Positions 1 through 4,750 of a stretch of DNA of 6,420 bases are shown here, in pieces. Every line of letters starts with the position of its first letter. The stretch's first letter is position 1. The notes beneath the pieces are model-generated. The model searched no databases and was not told the origin of the DNA. It worked only from the letters and a program-made list of their open reading frames with translations. Source of the stretch: Pseudomonadota bacterium (GTDB taxonomy: Bacteria; Pseudomonadota; Alphaproteobacteria; Acetobacterales; Acetobacteraceae); assembly GCA_021826485.1 (NCBI GenBank), contig JAKAZX010000240.1, positions 1-6,420 of the forward strand, read 5' to 3'. A program made the translations under genes and the position numbers.

Positions 1-403
1 GGCCGACACGCCGCCGGGGGCGTTCGACGGGCACGGGCGGCGGCGCCCGGCGGTGCCGGACGGGATCGCCCGCGTGCTGGCCCCGTTCGACACCGCGACG
101 CTCGCCGGCGCCCTCGACGCGGCCGGGATCGCCCCGCGCTACCGGCTGCTGCACCCGGACGGCAGCCCGGTCAGCGATGTCGAGATGCGGGCGCGGCGGC
201 AGGGCGCGACGGTGGTGCTGGGGCTGCTGCGGGACGTGCCCCACGCCACCGCATCCGCCACGCCCGAAACGGTGGAGCTGGTGCTCAACGCGGCGCAGTC
301 GGTGCAGGATCTGCTGGCCCCCGGGCCGGCCCGCACGGCGAGGCGGCTGACGCTGCGGCTGGACGCGGCGACGCCCGCGCTGCTGGCCCTGGCGGCACCG
401 TAG
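1..403 (+). CDS. C-terminal part of a probable glycoside hydrolase (beta-galactosidase-like), 5' end outside window
   Basis: The frame is open from base 2 to the TAG stop at 401-403, giving 133 visible residues. A GTG at 53 is in frame, but the frame continues unbroken upstream of it, so I treat this as the 3' part of a longer gene. The pattern looks like the C-terminal beta-sandwich of GH42/beta-galactosidase-like enzymes: a short 'DGSPVSDVEMRARR' strand pair, a strand 'GATVVLGLLRD' where such proteins discuss the chain's last domain, then 'VQDLLAPG', and a closing 'LTLRLDAATPALLALA' strand. In that family the last strands read like 'YDLLTG...LTLTLDPYAPTLLAL'. The catalytic domain is not visible, so substrate and activity cannot be judged. 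It lies 189 bp before the polysaccharide genes on the same strand and could serve in turnover or trimming of the same glycan; that is inference. It could also be another beta-sandwich accessory domain. Confidence 0.5.
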   Translation, partial: ADTPPGAFDGHGRRRPAVPDGIARVLAPFDTATLAGALDAAGIAPRYRLLHPDGSPVSDVEMRARRQGATVVLGLLRDVPHATASATPETVELVLNAAQSVQDLLAPGPARTARRLTLRLDAATPALLALAAP

Positions 404-592
404 GCCGCGCTTGCATGGCTGCCGGTGGTCGGTGAAAACGGGGTTGCACCGTTCATGGCGCGGCTGACAGACTCGCGCTAAACGGCGGCAGCGATCCGTC
501 GTTCGCCGGGCCAATCGGACCGATCTCGATAGCAAACCAGGGCACCGCATGGACCCGAACCGCCACCGGCCACTCGCCTGGCCCGTCGCCGC
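404..592. other. Spacer between the partial hydrolase and the deacetylase gene
   Basis: This is the longest non-coding stretch in the window. It holds a 7-bp inverted repeat (404-410 with 458-464, 47-base loop), a weak hairpin (GGTG at 431-434 with CACC at 447-450) and an 11-bp palindrome at 514-524. None is followed by a T-run, so no intrinsic terminator is supported. CTGACA at 464-469 matches five of six bases of a sigma-70 -35 box, but no acceptable -10 box lies 16-19 bases downstream. A promoter for the downstream genes could still be here, because the spacer is the only sizeable one upstream of them. A possible 17-codon ORF starts at 549. Confidence 0.5.
514..524. repeat. 11-bp perfect palindrome, possible operator
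   Basis: ATCGG-A-CCGAT is a perfect inverted repeat with a one-base centre. It does not extend further (513 A against 525 C). It lies 69 bases upstream of the deacetylase ATG at 593, a plausible place for a regulator site. Short palindromes are common by chance in GC-rich DNA, so function is only a possibility. Confidence 0.15.
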
Positions 593-1645
593 ATGGCGCT
601 AGCCGCAGCCCACAGCCCGGGCGGGCCGGCCGGTGTGGTGCCGCTGTTCGGCACGCCGCTGCATCCCTGCCCGCTGCCGCCCGCCAGCCCGGCGGTGCTG
701 TACGTCGTGGTGGATACCGAGGCCGAATTCGACTGGTCCAAGCCGTTCGCCCACGACCTCGTCGGCGTCACCGCGATGGCCGCGCAGGAGCGGGCGCAGG
801 TCATCTTCGACCGCTTCGGCATCCGCCCGGTCTATGTCGTGGACTATCCCGTCGCCAGCCAGCAGGAGGGGTTCGCCCCGCTGCGCGCGATCCATGCCCG
901 CGGCGGCTGCGAGATCGGCGCGCACCTGCATCCCTGGACCAACCCGCCGTTCGACGAGCCCGTGTCGCTGGTCAACTCCTACCCAGGCAATCTGCCGGCG
1001 GCGGCGGAGGAAGCGAAGCTGACCGTGCTGCTGGAGGCGATCCAGGCCAGTTTCGGCATCGCCGCGCGGTTCTACAAATCGGGCCGCTTCGGCATCGGCC
1101 CGCACACGCTGGCGATGCTGGGGCGGCATGGCATCAGCGTCGATTTCAGCGTCCTGCCCGGCGCCGACCTGCGGGCCAACAGCGGCCCGGATTTCCGCGC
1201 GCTGCGCCCGGTCGCCTACGGCACCGCCGACCGGCGGATCGCGGTGGTGCCGATGACGCGCGACCATATCGGCCCGCTGGCCGGCCAGCAGGCGCTGCTG
1301 GGCCGCTGGCTCGACCGGCCGGCGGCGCAATGGCTGCGCGCCCGCGGCATCCTGTCCCGCCTGCATCTGTTCAACAAGGTCGCGCTGACGCCGGAGGGCA
1401 CCACCACGGCCGAGCTGCTGGCGCTGCTGAACAGCCTGCACCGCCGCGGCGTGCGGCAGTTCGTGATGTCCTATCACAGCCCGTCGCTGGTGCCGGGCCA
1501 CACGCCCTATGTCCGCAGCGATGCCGACCTCGCCGGCCTGCTGGAGCGGATCGAGGCGGTGTGCCGCCACGTGCTCGGTCCGCTCGGCGGCCGCGCCGGC
1601 GAGCCGTTCGACCTGCTGCCCGAGCGTTTGTGTCCGGCCGGCTGA
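593..1645 (+). CDS. WalW-type polysaccharide deacetylase family protein
   Basis: This 350-residue protein belongs to the NodB/polysaccharide-deacetylase superfamily and resembles the WalW-type proteins encoded in exosortase-associated polysaccharide loci. The likely role is hydrolysis of N- or O-acyl groups on an exopolysaccharide or its lipid-linked precursor. Visible motifs are the first metal/catalytic segment 'VVVDTEAEFDW' (residues 38-48, Asp41 and Glu43), 'DYPVASQ' (84-90), the metal-binding-type 'EIGAHLHPW' (107-115, His111 and His113), 'YKSGRFGIGP' (161-170), 'SVLPGADLRA' (186-195) and 'SYHSPSL' (293-299). The length suits the family. I see no signal peptide or membrane segment. The start is uncertain: residues 1-34 are a Pro/Ala/Gly-rich stretch before the conserved fold, the ATG at 593 has no clear ribosome site, and in-frame GTG codons at 635 and 638 are alternatives. 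The frame is closed by a TAG at 530-532, so the gene cannot begin earlier. The amidotransferase gene follows after 71 bp. Enzymatic activity is inferred from family only. Confidence 0.85.
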   Translation: MALAAAHSPGGPAGVVPLFGTPLHPCPLPPASPAVLYVVVDTEAEFDWSKPFAHDLVGVTAMAAQERAQVIFDRFGIRPVYVVDYPVASQQEGFAPLRAIHARGGCEIGAHLHPWTNPPFDEPVSLVNSYPGNLPAAAEEAKLTVLLEAIQASFGIAARFYKSGRFGIGPHTLAMLGRHGISVDFSVLPGADLRANSGPDFRALRPVAYGTADRRIAVVPMTRDHIGPLAGQQALLGRWLDRPAAQWLRARGILSRLHLFNKVALTPEGTTTAELLALLNSLHRRGVRQFVMSYHSPSLVPGHTPYVRSDADLAGLLERIEAVCRHVLGPLGGRAGEPFDLLPERLCPAG

Positions 1646-1686
1646 TGTTCTGCTGTCGGATCGCGTCGGCCTCGTGCTAGATCGGC

Positions 1687-1701
1687 GGCGCCTCAAGCGC
1701 C
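1687..1701 (+). other. Small hairpin just before the amidotransferase ribosome site
   Basis: GGCGC (1687-1691), loop CTCAA, GCGCC (1697-1701) forms a perfect 5-bp GC stem with a 5-base loop. It ends three bases before the GGAG ribosome site. It has no T-run, so it is not a terminator. It might affect ribosome access or mRNA stability in the 71-bp gap, or be chance. Confidence 0.2.
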
Positions 1702-1704
1702 TGC

Positions 1705-1708
1705 GGAG
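1705..1708 (+). promoter_or_regulatory. Ribosome binding site of the amidotransferase gene
   Basis: GGAG lies 8 bases before the ATG at 1717. Good spacing, together with the obligatory Met-Cys N-terminus of the class II glutaminase, fixes this start. Confidence 0.8.
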
Positions 1709-1716
1709 ACGGTTTC

Positions 1717-3642
1717 ATGTGCGGCATCGCCGGCATCTTCCATCCATCCGGGGGCGGCACGGTGGATGCCGCATTGCTGCGCCGCATGACCGACGCGCTG
1801 GCGCATCGCGGGCCGGATGGGGAAGGGTTTCACCTGGAGCCCGGCATCGGCCTCGGCCATCGCCGCCTCGCCATCATCGACCCGGCCGGCGGCCAGCAGC
1901 CGATGTTCAACGAGGACGGCTCGATCGCCATCACCTTCAACGGGGAAATCTACAATTTCGCCGATCTGCGCCCGGAACTCGCCGCCCTCGGCCACGTGTT
2001 CCGCAACCGCTGCGACACGGAGACGATCATCCATGCCTGGGAAAGCTGGGGTCCGGCCTGCCTCGACCGGCTGACCGGCCAGTTCGCCTTCGCGCTGTGG
2101 GATCGCCGGCAGGGCACGCTGTTCCTGGCGCGCGACCATTTCGGCAAGAAGCCGCTCTATTACGCGGCGGACCGGCTGGGCCGCATCCTGTTCGCCTCGG
2201 AACTCGCAGCCCTTGCCCAGGTGCCGACCCTGCCGCGCCGGATCGACCCCGCCGCCGTCGGCGACTTCCTCGCGCTCGGCTACGTGCCCGATCCCGGCTC
2301 GATCTTTGCCGGCATCCGCAAGCTGCCGCCGGCGCACTGCCTGGAGCTGCGGGTGGGCGAGGCGCCGGCCGCGCCGCGCCGCTACTGGCGCGTCCCGGTC
2401 GCACCGCAGGCGATCGAACTGCCGGAGGCCGCGGAGCGGATCACCGACCTGCTCGGCCGCGCGACGGCGCGGCGCATGGTGGCGGACGTGCCGCTCGGCG
2501 CGTTCCTGTCCGGCGGCGTCGATTCCTCGGCGGTCGTCGCGTTCGCCGCGCGGCAGCGCGCCACCCCGCTCGACACCTTCACCATGGGCTTCGACGGCGC
2601 GGAGGATGAAACCCCGTTCGCCGCCGCGGTCGCCGCGCGCTACGGCACCCACCAGCACAATGCGCGCGCCGCCGCCATCGACCTGTTCGATGCGGCGCGC
2701 GCGATGGGGCACGTGTTCGGTGAACCGTTCGGCGACATCTCCGCCCCGCCAACCCATGCCGTCTGCGCGCTGGCGCGTCGCCATGCGACGGTGGCGCTGT
2801 CCGGCGATGGCGGGGACGAGGTGTTCGCCGGCTATCGCCGCTATCGCTGGCACCTGCTGGTGGAGGGAGCGCGGCGCTACCTGCCGGCGCCGGTGCGGCG
2901 GCACGCCGTCGGCACGCTCGCGCGCCTTTATCCGAAGCTCGATCGCGCGCCGCGCTTCCTGCGCGCGAAGCACACGCTGACCGAACTCAGCCTGGACGCC
3001 GCGCGGGGTTTCGCCGCGTCGCAGGTGCGCATGCAGGATGCGCAGTGGCGCGCGCTGCTGTCGCCCGATCTGCGCGGCGCGCTCGACGGGCACGACCCGA
3101 TGGCACGCTTCGTCACCACCTTCGCCGAGGTTGCCGATGCGCCGCCGCTCGCGCAGGCGCAGTACGCCGACCTGCACACCTGGCTGCCGGGCGACATCCT
3201 GGTGAAAGTGGATCGCGCCAGCATGGCGAATTCGCTGGAGGTGCGGGCACCGTTCCTCGATCCGGAGATGGTCGCCTTCGGCCTTTCGCTGCCGGCCGCG
3301 CTGAAGATCGCCGGCGGTGCCGGCAAGCACGTGCTGAAGCAGGCGCTGGCCGCACATCTGCCGCAGGACCTGCTGTGGCGGCCGAAGCAGGGTTTCGCGA
3401 GTTCGCCCGCCGCCCTGTTCCGGGCGGAGACGGCGCGGCTGCGCGCCCGGCTGCTCGGCCCGGCAATGGCCGATAGCGGGCTGTTCGCGGCCGATGCGAT
3501 CGGCCGGTTGATCGACGAGCATGCCGCCGGCGCCTTCGACCATGCGCAGAAACTGTGGCTGCTGCTGGCGTTCGAGGGGTTCCTTGCCGCCGAATCCGGC
3601 GCCGCTGCGCCTGCGCTGACGGAGCCGGCGCTCATTGCCTGA
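1717..3642 (+). CDS. Asparagine synthase-like amidotransferase, exosortase A system-associated type
   Basis: This 641-residue protein has an N-terminal class II glutaminase domain and a C-terminal asparagine-synthetase (ATP-pyrophosphatase) domain. The glutaminase releases ammonia from glutamine; the synthetase domain activates a carboxylate with ATP and transfers the amide. The real acceptor in this subfamily is not established; a uronic acid in the polysaccharide is a common suggestion. Seen residues are catalytic Cys2 in 'MCGIAGIF', 'GHRRLAIID' (47-55), 'FNGEIYN' (74-80), Asp100 in 'CDTET', the PP-loop 'SGGVDSS' (265-271), 'SGDGGDEVFAGY' (362-373) and 'KVDRASMANSLEVRAPFLD' (497-515). No key residue is missing. 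Sequence style and neighbours match the 'amidotransferase 1' of XrtA loci rather than a housekeeping AsnB, but an ordinary AsnB-like enzyme cannot be excluded. It is cytosolic by its lack of signal or membrane segments. Its stop overlaps the next gene by 8 bp, so the two are probably co-transcribed. Confidence 0.93.
   Translation: MCGIAGIFHPSGGGTVDAALLRRMTDALAHRGPDGEGFHLEPGIGLGHRRLAIIDPAGGQQPMFNEDGSIAITFNGEIYNFADLRPELAALGHVFRNRCDTETIIHAWESWGPACLDRLTGQFAFALWDRRQGTLFLARDHFGKKPLYYAADRLGRILFASELAALAQVPTLPRRIDPAAVGDFLALGYVPDPGSIFAGIRKLPPAHCLELRVGEAPAAPRRYWRVPVAPQAIELPEAAERITDLLGRATARRMVADVPLGAFLSGGVDSSAVVAFAARQRATPLDTFTMGFDGAEDETPFAAAVAARYGTHQHNARAAAIDLFDAARAMGHVFGEPFGDISAPPTHAVCALARRHATVALSGDGGDEVFAGYRRYRWHLLVEGARRYLPAPVRRHAVGTLARLYPKLDRAPRFLRAKHTLTELSLDAARGFAASQVRMQDAQWRALLSPDLRGALDGHDPMARFVTTFAEVADAPPLAQAQYADLHTWLPGDILVKVDRASMANSLEVRAPFLDPEMVAFGLSLPAALKIAGGAGKHVLKQALAAHLPQDLLWRPKQGFASSPAALFRAETARLRARLLGPAMADSGLFAADAIGRLIDEHAAGAFDHAQKLWLLLAFEGFLAAESGAAAPALTEPALIA
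3621..3624 (+). promoter_or_regulatory. Ribosome binding site deciding the TTG start of the glycosyltransferase
   Basis: GGAG lies inside the end of the amidotransferase gene, 10 bases before TTG at 3635. No ATG or GTG in this frame occurs before residue 10 (GTG, 3662), and that would delete the first strand of the fold, so the TTG start is the best choice. Confidence 0.55.
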
Positions 3643-4750
3643 CGCACCGCTGCTGCTGCACGTGTTTCCCACCTTCGCGGTGGGCGGCGCGCAGCTTCGC
3701 ATGATCGCGCTCGCCAACCGCTTCGGCGCGCGTTTCCGCCATGCGGTGATCGCGCTCGACGGGGTGACGGACGCGCGCGCGCGGCTCGATCCCGCACTCG
3801 ACATCCGGTTCCCCGAGCTGGTGCTGGCGAAGAACGCAGCATTGCGCAGTGTCATGCAGGCGCGCGCGGCGATCGCCGCCCTGCGTCCCGACGTGCTGGT
3901 CACCCACAACTGGGGCTCGATCGAATTCGCGATGGCCAACTGGCTGACCCGGCGGCGGCACGTGCATATCGAGGACGGGTTCGGGCCGGAGGAGCGGGCA
4001 CGGCAGTTGCCGCGCCGCGTGCTGACGCGCCGCCTCGTGCTGCGGCGCGCGACGGTGGTGCTGCCGTCGCGCACGCTGCACCGCATCGCGACCGCGCAAT
4101 GGCGGCTGCCCGCGCGGCATGTGCGCTACATTCCGAACGGCATCGACCTGGCGCGGTTCGCCCCGCGCGCCGATCCCGCGCCCCCCTGGCCGCGCGACCT
4201 GCCGGTGATCGGCACCGTCGCCGCGCTGCGGGCGGAAAAGAATCTGGCACGGCTGATCGATGCCTTCGCGCGGCTGCGGCAGGCGCGCCCGGCGCGGCTG
4301 GTGATCGTCGGCGACGGGCCGGAGCGGCCGGCATTGGCCGCGCGCGCGGCATCGCTCGGCCTCGGCGATGCGGTGCTGTTCGCCGGCCCGACCGCCGACC
4401 CGCCGCGCGCCTACCGCAATTTCGACGTGTTCGCCCTGTCCTCCGACACCGAGCAGATGCCGCTGTCGGTGCTGGAGGCGATGGGCTGCGCGCTGCCCGT
4501 CGCGGCGACCGATGTCGGCGACGTGGCGGCGATGCTGGACGACGCCAACCGCCGCTTCGTCGTCGCCAAGGACCCGGCCGCGCTGGCCGCTTCCCTCGAT
4601 GCCCTGCTGGCGGACCCGGCCGCCGCCCGCGCGCTGGGCGCGGCCAACCGTGCCCGCGCGGAGCGGGAGTTCGACGTGGCGACGATGGCGGCGGCCTACG
4701 AGGCGCTGTTCGCCGCCGGCACCGCCTCCGTCTCCGGGGGCACCCAGTAG
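3635..4750 (+). CDS. Glycosyltransferase family 4 (GT-B fold)
   Basis: This 371-residue protein probably adds a sugar from a nucleotide-sugar donor to a growing polysaccharide or lipid-linked acceptor at the cytoplasmic face of the membrane. The N-terminal acceptor-side Rossmann half carries 'FAVGGAQLRM' (14-23), resembling the 'GG' glycine loop of the family, and 'THNWGSIEF' (90-98). The C-terminal donor half has 'YIPNGIDLARFAP' (165-177), 'GTVAALRAEKN' (193-203, with the basic residues typical of donor phosphate binding), 'VIVGDGPE' (223-230) and the E-x7-E motif 'EQMPLSVLE' with Glu273 and Glu281. Length is normal. It starts with TTG within the amidotransferase end, an 8-bp overlap suggesting translational coupling. 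The conserved fold ends near 'YEALF' (355-359); the last dozen residues are low-complexity and lie antisense to the Hint gene. The style recalls the sugar transferases of exosortase loci, but donor and acceptor cannot be read from the sequence. Confidence 0.9.
   Translation: MPDAPLLLHVFPTFAVGGAQLRMIALANRFGARFRHAVIALDGVTDARARLDPALDIRFPELVLAKNAALRSVMQARAAIAALRPDVLVTHNWGSIEFAMANWLTRRRHVHIEDGFGPEERARQLPRRVLTRRLVLRRATVVLPSRTLHRIATAQWRLPARHVRYIPNGIDLARFAPRADPAPPWPRDLPVIGTVAALRAEKNLARLIDAFARLRQARPARLVIVGDGPERPALAARAASLGLGDAVLFAGPTADPPRAYRNFDVFALSSDTEQMPLSVLEAMGCALPVAATDVGDVAAMLDDANRRFVVAKDPAALAASLDALLADPAAARALGAANRARAEREFDVATMAAAYEALFAAGTASVSGGTQ

Noticed and set aside
431..450. Hairpin after the partial hydrolase as a terminator
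   Set aside because: The stem is only four pairs plus an interrupted A-T pair, and there is no following T-run.
464..469. CTGACA as a -35 promoter box
   Set aside because: It matches five of six consensus bases, but no credible -10 box lies at 16-19 bases; not enough to call a promoter.
599..1696. 365-codon open frame on the minus strand
   Set aside because: It is an exact antisense shadow of the deacetylase, rich in Arg, Gln and Ala with no domain pattern.
1509..2609. 366-codon open frame on the plus strand
   Set aside because: It overlaps the deacetylase end and the amidotransferase start out of frame, and its translation is low-complexity Arg/Pro/Ala.
1693..4086. 797-codon open frame on the minus strand
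   Set aside because: It lies opposite the amidotransferase and glycosyltransferase, both with full motif sets. Its translation is Arg/Gly/Gln-rich without any recognisable fold, as expected from the antisense of GC-rich genes.
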